DNA of 64,000 bases, from the NCBI GenBank assembly GCA_006937955.1, contig SSNP01000152.1:766242-830241 (forward strand), written 5' to 3'. This DNA is from Pachypanchax playfairii. Taxonomy: Eukaryota > Chordata > Actinopteri > Cyprinodontiformes > Aplocheilidae. The notes beneath the pieces were generated by a model. That model did no database searches. It was not told the DNA's origin and worked only from the letters and a program-made list of their open reading frames with translations. A program made the position numbers and the translations under genes. How positions within the stretch are numbered: position 1 is the first letter of the stretch; each line of letters begins with the position of its first letter. This document shows, one piece after another, positions 22,945-34,980 of the stretch.

Positions 22945-23300
22945 AGGGACGGGCAGCGTAGTCTAGCGGAAGGGCGGTTGCCCTTCATTTGAAAGATGGT
23001 GGGTTTGATCCCCGGTGCCGGCAAGCTAAGTCGAAGTATCCTTGGGCAAGCTACTGAACCCGCCACTGCCTCGGGGCGGCCGTAGTCTGTCGGGAAGGAG
23101 GTCACCCTCCGATCGGGAAACCGGAGCTTGATCCCGTGTCTCGGCAAGAGGCTACATGTTGAAGTATCCTTGGGCAAGATACTGAACCCCAAAACTGCCC
23201 CCCTGGGCGCTGTTCAATATGGCTGCCCTCTGCTCCTCACCTTATGTTGAGGATGGGTCAAATGCAGAGACAAATTTCCCCACGAGGGATTAATATAGGA
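22945..23300 (+). repeat. tRNA-derived SINE, dimeric head
   Basis: The first unit has an A-box-like tagtctagcgg and a B-box-like ggtttgatccc (about 23002). A second tRNA-like unit follows with tagtctgtcggg and gagcttgatccc (about 23127-23140). Each unit is followed by the same words, aagtatccttgggcaag, indicating an internal duplication. The 3' part carries gggtcaaatgcagagacaa, a block found in several fish SINEs. Polymerase III would transcribe such elements; mobilisation would depend on a LINE. It is not a tRNA gene. Confidence 0.85.
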
Positions 23301-24520
23301 AATTTTTTTAAAAAGTACCAAAAAACTTCTTCTTTATAGTGTTTTCATGGACAAAGATACTTATGGTTTCATTGTTCTGGCTTCAGAGTCAAAAGCACTT
23401 CCTCATTTTTTTTTCAGAGCTCAGTGTGATGCATTAAATTGAATGGCACGTTTTTACTGATTTAAACTCCCTTAATATTTTGGAGGGGTTATTTGAATGT
23501 TGTTGGGGTTTTTTTTTTTTTTTTTCTTCTCTTTGGTCATTTAGACAATTGTAGGCCAAGTTTTAAATGTATTTGTGTGCCACTTCTGCCTTATTAGTTT
23601 TCTCTTCCTCTCAATCTTTTGTTTCAAGTGATTGAGTCCATCTACTGGCGTTTCTCTGTTCTCTACAAGCTTTCTGTATTCACTCTTAATCCTTTTTATG
23701 CTTCTCCAAGCCCGGAGCCCCAGTGAGATGGTGTAGATTTAGCCAGAGGTTGATCTCATGATTAGTATTCAGTTGTCAGAATATGTCAGTCAACTTTTGA
23801 AGGCCCCTCTCAGTCCTCACACCCCCCCCCCTTCCTTTCTTCCTTCCTTGAAATATCAATGTATAGCTCTGCATTGTTGCATGTAAATGTGTGTGTGTGA
23901 CAGAGAGAGAGCATGTGTGTGCATCATGCATCAAGATGTACAGCTGCATGGTGCTGAAGAAAGAGCTCTGCATGCATTAATGGAGATACATGTCCACCCT
24001 CCTTCTTGTTTCCCAGGAAGTCGCCCTCCATCTGAAATGACATGAAAGGAGCCGAAGACAGTTATATGCATGAATTAATTGACTTGAATAGAAGTATTTA
24101 GAAGTTTAATCCATGGGGATTAAAGCAAGCAGCCCTCTTCGGATTTAAGTTTCTGTGCATTTTCAGCAAAGGATTGTTTAATTTCTCTTCCTTCTCACAT
24201 GCTAACACCTTTAGCTCTCAATGAGCCACTAAAATGTCATGAAGCATCAGATTAGCAAAGCCAAAAGTCTCTGTATAGCCCACTGCCTTAAACATTTCTA
24301 ACGACATAAGTGTATTTTTTTTATTGTGACAGTCTAAAAGCCCTTTTCAATGGCCTTGTTTAGATATGACTTTTTGAAAATCAACACATTGCTGTTATTA
24401 CAGAATTAAAACAAAAACTTCATATGACTGTGACTTCATACTTTAAACATTTAAATACCATTTTGTTTTCTAGCTAGTGCTCTTTTGTCCTCAAGGTTTT
24501 ATTGGATAATAAGAAAGACT
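23301..24520. other. no gene seen
   Basis: Host-like DNA with a T run (23510-23525), a C run (23823-23831) and a short TG repeat. No exon or transposon ends recognised. Confidence 0.5.
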
Positions 24521-24722
24521 TTAAAGAGGCCATTCCATTAAAACAGTTTTTCTGAGGTTTCTGTTGAATATTTTAGCTCCACAGGTGTTCTTACCTTCAT
24601 AGTGGGTGTGAAAACAGGTCAACAACTTCTCTTTCAGTTTTTAGCTCTCAAACTACGCAGGTGGCGATTAAATATCGTTTGGCGAAATATCGCGATACAA
24701 AACATGACAAAACGCATCGAGT

Positions 24723-24935
24723 TTGAAAAAATTGGATCGCGAAATAAAGACTAGACTCATCACCGATGTCCAGACCAGGTGGAATAGCACGTACGACATG
24801 CTAGCGCGCTACCTGGAGCAACAAGCAGCTGTCTCAGCAGCACTGAGCTGCCCAGAAATCCGAAGGAATGTGAGAGAAATCGACACTCTGGATAACACTG
24901 ATATATCAGATTTAAAAGACATAGTGAAACTGCTT
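24723..24935 (+). pseudogene. hAT (ZBED-like) transposase fragment
   Basis: About 70 codons read KLDREIKTRLITDVQTRWNS, then YDMLARYLEQ and SDLKDIVKLLK. The DVxTRWNSTYxMLxR pattern is the well-known block following the catalytic region in hAT-Ac/ZBED-like transposases. There is no ATG (the frame enters at TTG), and the frame is cut at 24934 by the TTAA edge of a nested MITE. Only this internal piece remains, so it is non-functional. Confidence 0.85.
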
Positions 24936-25550
24936 AAAGGAAAACTTGCCCCCCCTCCCTGGATACAGTCTGAGATTTAAAAAATAACATGAAAATGGGA
25001 GTGACTGGCAGACTAACAAGGCGCGGCATTCTGTGCTGTGACTGAAATGTCACTCTGACTGACACACGCGCCAGAGAGGGACAGGTGAAATGGAGGAATA
25101 TTTGGATGAGAGGAGCAGCTCTGATCCATATCATTTCGAGCCGATAGTTCGCCCTTCAGCGGATTGGCGGCATAGAATGAGGCTCTTCTCTACTGGTACA
25201 CTGTTAGCCAACGCTATTAGCTCCAGTTACATTATGTGACTCTGCAAACAGGTGCAGCTGCGCGCGCGCGCGCGACCGTACTACCGTTTGAAGCCGATGG
25301 TTCGTACTGCAGCGGCTTCAACGTCTTAGAATGGGACCTGTCCCTTTGTAGTATATTGTTGTTGATTAAAGCAAAAGCTAAATTTTGATTAGCTCGTGTA
25401 ATATCTGTGACTCAGCCTCATCAGGCTGCGAGCGCGACCGCTGCACATTATTTTCTGCACAAAAGCATGTTTGAGAGAGGTGTCCAATCATAGTAACTCA
25501 GCATGAAGAGAAAATTCTTCAGTAATGTGCTAAAAACATGAAAAGCGCTA
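24934..25550 (+). mobile_element. MITE G copy 1, truncated at right
   Basis: It begins at TTAA (24934-24937) followed by AGGAAAACTTGCCCCCCCTC. It aligns in inverse orientation with MITE G copy 2 (40768-41706) through shared blocks such as gaagccgatggttcgtactgcagc and the septamer run agctaaattttgatt. The match fades at about 25550, before the expected right terminus, so this copy is 3'-truncated. A CG-dinucleotide run lies at 25261-25274. Confidence 0.75.
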
Positions 25551-26141
25551 TCCTGTTAGGCCTTGTGTTTCCGTGTGTGCAACTGAAACAAAAATAAACA
25601 AGTTGTTATTATATAGTAATATTTTTTTCTTTTTTTTTTCTTTTTTGATATCGTATCGTGACATATCGTTTCGTGACTCTGACGTATCGAGGTGCATCGC
25701 ATCGTGAGTTTAAGTGTATCGTCCAATCCCTAGTGGCGATAAAACCCGAGTTCTCCTGAGTTCAAACAGACTGTATTTGTTTCGTCACAACTCATTTGCT
25801 CATTAGTATTCATCCGCTCACACAGTTGAAACCACACCTAGCAGTCTGCTGGCTAAAAGCTGTTAACATAAACAAGTATCAAAGAGGAAGATATTCGGTG
25901 CGCAGGGCAGGAAACAGTATACCTTGCTCTTATAGGCTACTTTGTTAGCTAATCTGAGTCCAGCAAATTCGCATAATGAATATTAATGAGTTGCTGGACG
26001 AAGCCGGACGAATCTTGATGCAGATAAATTAAAAAAGGTCTATTAATCAGTGTTTCCTAACACTTTTTTGTTTCATATTACAGGTTAATACTTCAGAAAT
26101 AACCACAAAGTCATACAATTTGTGTGAAATGGCCTCTTTAA

Positions 26142-29100
26142 CAAGCTGTCAAGAACTGGAGCACTTTGTTCACACATATTGCATTCAAAACATTTAGTTA
26201 TTTCAACAAATAAAGTGGGGGGGTAGTCTCTCAAAGACAGAAAGAGGGTTAGATGAAAGAAATAGTGGGGGATTCAATAATAGTTTAAACAGGGATTACG
26301 GCTCATTTTTGACATTTTTCCTTTTAAGGCATTTAAAGTTCAAATTTGACTCATTGTCCCACCTCTTAAATTCTGGCGGATCACTGCATAAAGTTGGGGG
26401 TCCTGATCCAAAAAATGGATTCAAACTGTCTCATGCTGTTCTTTCAGTTCTGTCAAACAATCAAGTTTAGTGGGAGTTGTTTTTTTTTTTTTTAAATCTT
26501 CTCCAGATTTTTCTAGGTGGTCCTGAATAAATCCCAATAGACAAATAAAATAAAGATGCAACACATCTTACAAAAACAATTTTAGAAACTATTAAAAACT
26601 CTTTAAACTAAAAGATCTATTCAGGTGTGAAAACTTGTAACCAGTTTAATTTATCCATACAAAAGGAATCCAGCAGGGATGCAGATTTTAAGATCTTTAT
26701 GTATTGAGCACAAGATGGCGGTACATTTTATAATAAATATCACATCAAACTCTAAAAACAGATAAATATGCTAGTTTTAGCTTTAAAGGTGATAAAAGAA
26801 AATATTATCGAGTGTAACATCTTCCTCTCTGTTCTCTACTGTCCTTTTGAACCTTTCATATCTTTTTTACTTCCATCTATCCACAACTATCACCTGCCTT
26901 TCTTGCAGATGATATTTTCTTTCTTCTGCCACCTTCCTTCTTCCACTTCTACTCATTTTTTGTTTCCAACTGAACATATCTTCTTTTTTCTTTTCTCTTT
27001 TGCCTCCTTGTTCCCTCATTTATGGCCTCTGCACTGTGAGTGTATGAGATACTAAGCAGATCAATGCCTATAGATTGGCTCATTGGAAGCCATTAGTTAT
27101 GGGTTTTTATAAAGCTAGTCATTACTGTGCTTAATCTTGCAGAAAATTAAATTTAGAGTTGTGTACAGTGTTTTGGTTAAAAGTTGTTGATGTATTTTTT
27201 TTCCTCACTCACTTACCAGCTGCTATTTTCTCACCTTTTTGCAATTAATACTTGGTGTGTGTATGCTGATTAAGCTCTTGTATGTGTGTTTGTATTTATA
27301 GCTTACTGGTCATGCCTTTTAAAAGTTTCCATGCAACAACATAGCTTGGCTACAGTACTGCATTTTTTTCTGTTTGCAAATTTCTCCATTGTTAGGGCTT
27401 CACACATTCAAAAGGTTTAATAACTTTAAAGTGATGAGAGACTCTCATTTATTAACTTCTGACATGTTGCTTTTGTTTTTTAAAGAGCCTTGTGGCTCCA
27501 ACCTGGTCCAGTTTTAATTTCCAGAATTGGACATGGAATCTTGGACAAAACCCATTCTCCCTCTCTGCCTTGCCAGACACCCCCACCCCATTACAATTCT
27601 TCTTTCTCTTTACACTTTATCAATCCTTTTATTTTTCAAACCTCCCTCTGTGGTACTCCTTTCCCTTTTTCATACTCTTTTATCCCATTTTCTGATCATC
27701 CATCACTTTGTCTCTATGGTCCATTCCCTGTTTTTCTCAGATCAAACTCTCCCACCCCCTCTTTTTTCACCCCACTCTTTCATCCCCACACGCTTCCCCC
27801 TCTGTTTCTGTTTCACTTTCCCTATTTTTCCTCACCTACTGCCCTCAACATCTCTCCTGTTTCCTTAGGCTCTTTCCTCTTTTTTTCCTTGTCTACCCGT
27901 CCCAGTACCCTTTTGTCCCACTCCCCCCACACACACACTCACTCACATCCTCTCTAACTAAACAATAGATGCCTTCAGCACTAAAACATCACTTTCCATC
28001 CCAGCCCAACGTCGTCAACACTGCCCACCCTCCTCCTGCTCCTCCTCATTCACCCCACGATGATATGCAGAGTAGGGCAGCAGCCTCCTTTTGTTTAGCT
28101 TAGCGCAAATGAAAATTGCTAATCAATTTTTACCCCCTCTTATTTCATGGCATGTAGTTCCTGCCCCTCCCCTGCCAGCTGTCATTGTGTGGTTGTGGTG
28201 CAGGGCTGAAAGCTTCATTAGCAGGAGGACAGCATGTTTTGCCCCTCAGCACTGTATTCATGGAATTACTAAAGATAGGACATTGCCTGGTGTGACTCAT
28301 AATATTAGTAAAAACAGGCATTTTCTGGTGCTTAATGATCATATTTTTCAGAGAGAATAGCATTTTCTGTTTAAATAAAAAAAAATAATAGCATGTGAAT
28401 TGAACATAACGTTTATTATAATACATTGACTGTTTATGGATTCATTGTCAGTAGACACAATGTGAAGTTAATGCCGTCATACAATTAAACTCGCTGATTT
28501 CATTAAAAAGGATCGCTTCCAAAGTTGTGATCAAAAGATTGATCCAACAAAGACAAAATTTCATGACAAAAATTTCCTAGTATGCATTCATAGTAGGGAT
28601 TTCATTTGCAGCTGAGTTTTTAAGGATGGTATTTAAAGCAATGCCATCACTAATTTGGAGACCCCAGTACCTTATTACCATATTACTGCCCAAACCAATT
28701 TGTTACTCAGCACTTTTAGCAGAGATGACAATTCCCGTTTTAGCTTTAGTTAATTTACTTGGGGCATCTAAGGAAGTTATACAAAGGACACGTCAAAAAT
28801 TATTGGATTGAATGAGAATGAGAGAAAAATGAACCATATTTCTCTCTGTGAAAAGTTGTCAGTTATTTTCATGAAGACAACAATTTGGACAAAAGAGAAA
28901 ATTCCAAACTCTTTACACTCGTGTGTGTGTTTCTATGAGCAGCCTGTCTTCATTTAAGCTGTCTGCCTGTTTTAAAGTGATAAAGGGTCTCACAGGCTCT
29001 TCTGTCTACTGAGAAATAAACACCACAGAGAACCTTTTCTATACACGCATTAGGCCAAACTCAAATCTTTTGCATTTAACTTAAATGAAATACAACACCA

Positions 29101-29984
29101 AATCAGAACTAACAATCTTTGATATCACCAGACAATTTAGTTACGGTTACCTTGTTCCATAAATACTGTCAGTTGTCAGGTTTGCATTAATAATGGAACT
29201 CAAAGTGTGAGATATGGATGACAGACAGGGTTCACATTTAAACAGATTATTAAAAAGGATGATATTTACAAGCAGAATGGACAACAAACAGGTCACACTG
29301 GTGTCAGCAAAGACTGCTAACACTGGGCTGGGAGGAAATCTGTTATATGATCTGGGTCATTAACATCTAGGCTGAAGAGCAGGAGCAGAGGCTGGGACTG
29401 AGGCAAGAGGCTGTGTTGGAAGGTGCAAACAGGTCCAGAGTCCAGTAGTTCACCATGTAGTTCAATATGCAGCAGGTACCAACAGGGGCAGGTAAAAGGT
29501 GGTGTCAGGTGTGGCCCGAGGTTAAAGATCAAAGAAGGCAGACAGGCAAACAGGTAAACAGACAGATGTGAAGTGCAAGTCTGGAAGCACGAGGTGTTCA
29601 ATAAATGTGCAAGTGGTGCACATAGATTCAAAAAGTGAGACAGACAGGTGTGAGGAGTGAGTGTGATTAGGATGTAAGCTGTGGCAGGACATCAACTAAA
29701 TTACCGGACAAAGTAAAGGAGTAACCATCCAAGATCAGAGCCGCTTGTTTTAAAAGTATTCACGGAAAACAAACAACCGATTAAGCATAGCTACATCCAG
29801 CTAACTCAGAGAGAAGCCTCTCACAGACTGCTTTTCTTTCTCATTTGCCGGCTGTTTGATAGCAGATAATCTCGTGGTATTTAACGTGCTTTGGGGCGCT
29901 AGAAAAATTGCCCTTCATGGAGTTATTTTCTCTGCGTTTACTGGCCAAATTAAGTTCTTCTGTTTTGCAGTGCAGATCTACTAT
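26142..29984. other. no gene; pyrimidine-rich tract
   Basis: Unique-looking DNA. The plus strand at 26820-27010 and 27540-27960 is strikingly C+T-rich and holds overlapping open frames in all three frames, a hallmark of low-complexity DNA. At 29300-29650 there is a purine-rich stretch on the plus strand that may be an old minus-strand LTR, which I could not support further. No exon is recognised. Confidence 0.5.
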
Positions 29985-30295
29985 TGGCTAATTTGATCAG
30001 TAATGGAGTTCCGCAGGGTTCATTGCTTAGACAATTACCCTTTACTTTATTAACATTACCACCAGGTAAAATTATTTTCCAACATATAGGATACATTTAC
30101 ATGTTTGTACTCGTTTCTCAATTAATAAATACAATTAGATAGAAAGGTTTGTATATAAATTAACTAGCTATTAATCAGTACCAGCTGATGTGAACTGAAA
30201 TTGTTCATGTATAATACCATGAGATGAATTGTTATAAATTGGCACTTTATAAATTAATGGAATTAATGGAATTGAACTAAATTGAAAATCCCAAA
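29985..30295 (+). repeat. short L2-type LINE remnant
   Basis: At about 30004-30040 the sequence encodes NGVPQGSLL, the B motif of non-LTR reverse transcriptases, and a decayed leu-rich stretch follows. At 30240-30290 there is gcactttataaattaatgg with repeated ggaattaat/attgaa words, like an L2 3' tail. Internal sequence is missing, so it is an old deleted copy. Confidence 0.6.
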
Positions 30296-30489
30296 CCTGA
30301 AGTTTGTAATAAAAAGCACAATTTGGTATATGTTTTCATAAATCTACAATCACATGTGATAAGACATGAATCTTATCAGTTGTTATCAGAGTTGAATTTC
30401 ACATGAACCTTACTGTTGACACTTTGATAATACTATTAATGTATTCTGTGACACATTGGATAACTGAATCAAATTTCTAAGCATTGCAT

Positions 30490-32490
30490 TTTAGCTTTAA
30501 ATTTTGAATATCGTAAGGCCTTTAACGTATGTCTGCAACTTATCATTCCAGTCCGGCTGTTTTCCGAGAAAAATTAAAGTTGCAAAAGTAATACCATTAT
30601 TCAAAACCAACGATAAACACAGTTTTACTAATTACAGACCAATCTCTCTATTGCCTCAGTTTTCAAAAATTTTTGAAAAACTATTCAATTCTAGACTCGA
30701 CAAGTTCCTTGAGAAACATCAAATAATAAATGAAGGCCAGTATGGTTTTAGAACTCAAAGAACTACTTCATTGGCGATAATTGAGGCAGTAGAAGAAATT
30801 ACAAATGCACCCAATCAAAACAAATATGCAGTTGGTATTTTTGTAGATCTCAAGAAGGCATTTGACACAATTAATCATTCCATTCTACTTGACAAATTAG
30901 AAAGATACGGAATTCGAGGGATAGCTGGTGACTGGATAAAAAGTTACTTAACAGGTAGGGAACAATATGTAAAAATGGGGCATTATATGTCAGGAAAACT
31001 TGGTATCTTGTGTGGGGTTCCCCAGGGCTCAGTTTTGGGAAAAAAGCTTTTCACTTTGTACATAAATGACATTTTTAATATATCCCAAATACTGAAACTC
31101 GTTCTTTTTGCAGATGACACTAATATATTTTACAGTAGTGATAGTTACATTGAACTTGTAACTATTGTAAACAAAGAACTAAAGGCAATTAAATAATGGA
31201 TGGATATAAACAAATTATCATTAAATATAAATAAAACTAAAGCAATAATTTTCTGTAATGCAAAAATAAACCCTGAATTACCAATTATTATTGATGATGT
31301 ACCAATTGAATATGTGATGGAAAATAAATTTTTAGGAGTTATAATTGATAATAAACTGTCATGGAAACCACACGTCAGATAAAGGCACATAAAAAACAAA
31401 ATTTCAAAAAGCCTCACAATTTTAAATAAAGTAAAACCATACCTTGAAGAGAATGCACTCCGCACACTGTACTGTACCTTGGTTCTTCCATATTTTACAT
31501 ATTGTGTGGAAATATGGGGAAACACCTACCAAAATACAATAAATCCTTTAGTTACGGTACAGAAACGAGCGCTGCGCATTATTCACAAGGCTGGGTTTAT
31601 GGATCACACTCATGACCTGTTTATACAATCAAAGTTGTTTAAATTCCAAGATCTTGTTACATATAATACAGCTATTATTTTATATAAAGCCTTTAACAAA
31701 ATGTTACCCACAAATTTGCAAAAATGTTTTACAATTCGTGAACGAGTTCATAATTTGGGAGGTTATGGTGAATTTACACTGCCCAAAGTGCGAACTACTC
31801 GGAAATGTTTTTGTGTGTCTGTACGTGGAGTGAAACTATGGAATAGTCTGAGCTTACAACATAAACAATGCAAAAATGTTCACAGATTTAAATTGTTCTA
31901 TAAACATTTGATTTGGTCACAATATGTTCAGAGTGGGTTTTAAATGTACATCTGTACTCTATGTTACTGTTAACTGTGTGCTTGTAGTCTGTTACCATTA
32001 CTGATATTAGGTCCATTACCATCGCTGGTATATTGTCCATTGCTATTGTTGATGAAGTTTAATTAACCTTGCATATGATGCTATTTACCGCTGCTGGTAT
32101 TTTGTTCCTTACCATTGTTGGTATGAATTAACGTTGTCATGAACTTACTATTTGTTTCCTATGGTAACGCCACCATTATTTTGTGTGCTTGTGACTCAGG
32201 ACCTGAAATATTCAGTGTTCTTATTTGCTTTCAAACGTCTGAGCGCTGAATTACTATAAATACAAGTTGCAGGAAATTTCATGTATTATTCTGTACATTA
32301 TGAATGAGTATCGGGGTGGGATTTAATAGGTTTTCTTCATCCCACTCCCTTTCAGGCAATTTTTTTTGCAATGTTTGTTTTATTTTGTTTGTTGTATTCT
32401 GTAATCCTTATTTGAGAGTAATGGAATGTGCATTCGTCTATGCGTGTCATACAGAACGTAACTGCCTGAAATAAATAAATAAATAAAAAT
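30490..32490 (+). mobile_element. non-LTR retrotransposon (jockey/CR1-group), 5'-truncated
   Basis: It holds the reverse transcriptase and C-terminal half of ORF2, a 3' UTR of about 530 bp, and a terminal aaataaataaataaat repeat (32471-32485). No endonuclease domain is seen upstream, so it is 5'-truncated. It lies about 200 bp after an L2-type remnant that has a different tail; the two are separate insertions. I could not place it confidently in a clade. Confidence 0.85.
30504..31943 (+). pseudogene. LINE reverse transcriptase ORF with two in-frame stops
   Basis: This ORF would copy the element RNA at a nicked target site. One continuous frame of about 480 codons is interrupted only by TAA at 31194-31196 and TAA at 31380-31382. 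Visible motifs: NYRPISLLPQFSKIFEKL (residues 43-60), the A motif VDLKKAFDTINHS (about 114-126), the B motif GVPQGSVLG (171-179) and the C motif FADD (202-205). After the first stop comes NKLSLNINKTK (thumb entry). The C-terminal part has VQKRALRIIHKAGF and GVKLWNSLS. The opening codon of the frame is TTG, not ATG, consistent with 5' truncation. The catalytic aspartates are all present. The stops may be real decay or sequencing errors. Confidence 0.85.
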
Positions 32491-33191
32491 AAAAAATTTA
32501 TCAACATGGTTGAACAATTATTCTTTTTGTACGAAACTGGGCTTCACATAAATGCTTTTCACTGCTCATCTTCACTGCTCCTTTTACACAAATGCGCTCA
32601 AAGCCCAAGCCATAAACCTAAGCTGACTTGTAAAGTTTACAGCCAGTCTTGTAATACTGCTCAACATGAAATTATAAGCTATATTAAAAAAATTACAAAG
32701 GTGGAAGGGTTTTCATTTTTCTTTGTTTGTTTGGTAGTTTCCCCCTCCAAAGTTATATCTCTTACAGGTCCAATACTTCATACCAGTTACCAGAAAATTA
32801 TTGTATTTGTTTTGACAGTTTCAAATTACAAAAAGTGTTGCATCTTCTTATTCAAAACCAAACAGCCAAGGTCTGGATGAAGATACTGTTTTTCCAAAAT
32901 GATCCTCTATTTGTTGTTTTCAAACATATATATGTTATCCCAGCAGGGTTGCCTGAAATATGTTAATCCATACAAAAATTCATCAAAGACCTCATGATGC
33001 CACAGTAACTATCCCAGGGCAGGACAAAAGAAAACAGTAGGACAGTAGATTTCGTAGGAAGTAGGGCTATGACACCATGCATTTCAATAGGTTATTATTA
33101 TTTTTTTTGTTTTTTTGCATAGAAATACAAGGATGGCAATTGAAAATGATTTTGTTTTGGATCATAATTTAAAACTAGGTCCAAAGACATT
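32491..33191. other. no gene seen
   Basis: AT-rich DNA between the LINE tail and the gypsy target duplication. Confidence 0.5.
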
Positions 33192-33196
33192 ATTTC

Positions 33197-34024
33197 TGTC
33201 ATGTTTTGTGGTGGTTTGTTTCAAACCCCAAGAGTGACCTTTTAGCTCCAGACACACACAGAGACTGTAATCAGGTGAAGGTGATTTATTATATACAGTG
33301 ATAGGAAATGTGCAAAGCAGCAGGAGACAATCCTGGAACTGGGGCTGAGACAATGGAGGAATCCTGGCAGTGGAGGAGAGGCAGATTAGTAGAGAGTAGT
33401 TCCAGGGATAGTTATGAATGCTGCGGTGCGCTGGGAGTGTGCCCAGAGAACTTACAGGATCCGTGATGAGGAGAGTTGTGAGGAGGGGTGTGATCCGCCA
33501 GCAGCGGTGGCGGTGATCCTGTGACGATGACGTAGTATGAAATCCGGAAGTGGTTGTAGCGTCCAAGGTGAGAGTTGAAGCAGGGGTGACAGCCCGAGCA
33601 GGAACCGGAGCAGGTGTGGACGTCTGAGGGGACCGGAGACAGACAAGGAGCCAGGGAGGAAGTCGTGGAGCAAACGACAGGGGAACCTGTAGACAGGAGT
33701 CCTCAGACGGCGCGGCGGACGGCCAGCGCAGAGGCACCATGAAACCTGGAGGAACGCTCCAGGAGACGGGACTAGAGAAGGGGAAGAGAAGGGCAGGTTA
33801 TGTGCAAGTAACTACATATAACAACTGTCAGAACACAGGTTAGGCCACATGTTACCACGTTAAGCTGTGGAACAAACTGGCGTCTGTCTCAGGTTCCTCC
33901 TCTGGTTAAATACGAATAAAACGAGCCACATCTGCAGCCACTCAGCAGCTGCTGCCACGCCCTGCAATGACAATTACTGAACGGCAAAAACACACACCAC
34001 ACACCAGCTGCTGAGATCCTGACA
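33197..34024 (-). repeat. gypsy 3' LTR
   Basis: 828 bp; on the minus strand it starts TGTCAGGATCTCAGCAGC and ends ACCACAAAACATGACA. It lacks the short inverted repeat (cagctctcctgagctgg) found in the other two LTR copies near the TATTTA box. Confidence 0.92.
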
Positions 34025-34386
34025 GTACAGTGCTGGAGTGCAGCACGAACGGCCTCCTCGACGTCCCAGGTGACAGAGGCCACCACGCAGGAGGAGGGCA
34101 GGATGGAGGTGGACTCGGCTGGAGGGTCCTCCGGTTGATAGATGCGCGATAGGGCATCGGGTTTGACATTCTTAGATCCAGGTCGGTATGAGATGGTGAG
34201 GTAGAATCGGGAGAAAAACAACGACCAGCGGGACTGGCGTGGGTTGAGTCTCTTGGCGGCTTGAATATATTCCAGGTTCTTGTGATCAGTCCATATAACT
34301 ACAGGTTGGTCAGTCCCCTCCAGCCAGTGACGCCACTCCTCCAAGGCCAACTTGATGGCGAGGAGCTCTCTGTCACCTATGTTGTA
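33889..34386 (-). pseudogene. gypsy RNase H C-terminal part
   Basis: This continues the pol frame after the TGA at 34387-34389: GDRELLAIKLALEEWRHWL, WTDHKNLEYIQ, then the usual end of the domain, SYRPGSKNVKPDALSR. Ty3/gypsy pol normally continues with an HHCC zinc finger and a DDE integrase. Here about 45 further codons reach 34025 and the frame then runs into the LTR, so the integrase is absent. Confidence 0.88.
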
Positions 34387-34980
34387 TCACTGTTCTGTAG
34401 GGGTGAACCGCTTGGAGAAGTAGGCACTTGGGTGGAGTTTGCCGTCAGACCCCATGCGCTGGGACAGCACAGCGCCCACCCCGACGTCGGAAGCGTCCAC
34501 TTCCACGACGAACTGAAGGGTGGTGTAGGGGTGAGCAAGCACCGGTGCCTGCGTGAACCGCCGCTGAAGCTCTAGAAAGACTGCGTCTGCCACCTGGCTC
34601 CAATGTAAAGAGACTTTGGTAGATGTGAGGGAAGTGAGGGGTGCAGCTATTGTACTGAATCCTTTGATGAAACGTCTGTAAAAGTTTGCAAAGCCAAGAA
34701 AACATTGGAGTTCCTTAAGTGAGGTGGGTGTTGGCCAATCCTCCACTGCCTTGGTCTTGATGGGGTCAGGTTGGATGCGTCCGCCTTCCAAAATAAAACC
34801 CAGGAAAGACACAGAGGGAACATAAAACTCACATTTTTCAGCCTTGACAAACAACCGGTTCTCCAGCAGCCGCTGGAGAACCTGACGGACGTGAACCTCG
34901 TGAGTCTGGGGATCAGAGGAAAATATTAAAATATCATCGAGATAGACAAAGGCAAACTTATGTTGGAAGTCACGTAACAC
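34387..34980 (-). pseudogene. gypsy reverse transcriptase (C-terminal) and RNase H start
   Basis: In the same frame as the upstream pol segment, separated from it by one TAG. It starts at the catalytic box FVYLDDILIF (residues 11-20 of this segment) and continues through VKAEKCEFY, FLGFILEGG, the conserved LQCFLGFANFYRRFI block and the RNase H start VEVDASDVGVGAVLSQ. It ends at TGA 34387-34389, where relatives have a residue before a Tyr. The YLDD active site is intact. Confidence 0.9.

Larger units (their letters stand above)
24661..25740 (+). mobile_element. hAT element inserted in MITE A
   Basis: The body 24669-25732 is flanked by the 8-bp duplication GTGGCGAT (24661-24668 and 25733-25740); intact MITE A copies have this octamer once. 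The right end in reverse complement is TAGGGATTGGACGATACAC; the left end (TAAATATCG) is diverged. Many 'atcg' words occur near both ends. It contains a transposase fragment and a further TTAA MITE. Confidence 0.8.
24521..26141 (+). mobile_element. MITE A copy 2, split by a nested hAT element
   Basis: TTAA at 24521-24524 and 26138-26141; termini TTAAAGAGGCC and GGCCTCTTTAA. It aligns with copies 3-5 except that 24669-25732 is foreign. The split falls in the conserved gcaggtggcgataaaaccc block, and gtggcgat is duplicated on either side of the insert. Confidence 0.88.

Noticed and set aside
22950..23015. Possible tRNA gene
   Set aside because: A- and B-box-like motifs are present but the cloverleaf is poor, a second unit follows, and the 3' part is that of a SINE.
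27490..27968. Three overlapping ORFs up to 155 codons
   Set aside because: Pyrimidine-rich low-complexity DNA keeps all frames open; the products are Ser/Phe/Pro-rich and unlike any protein.
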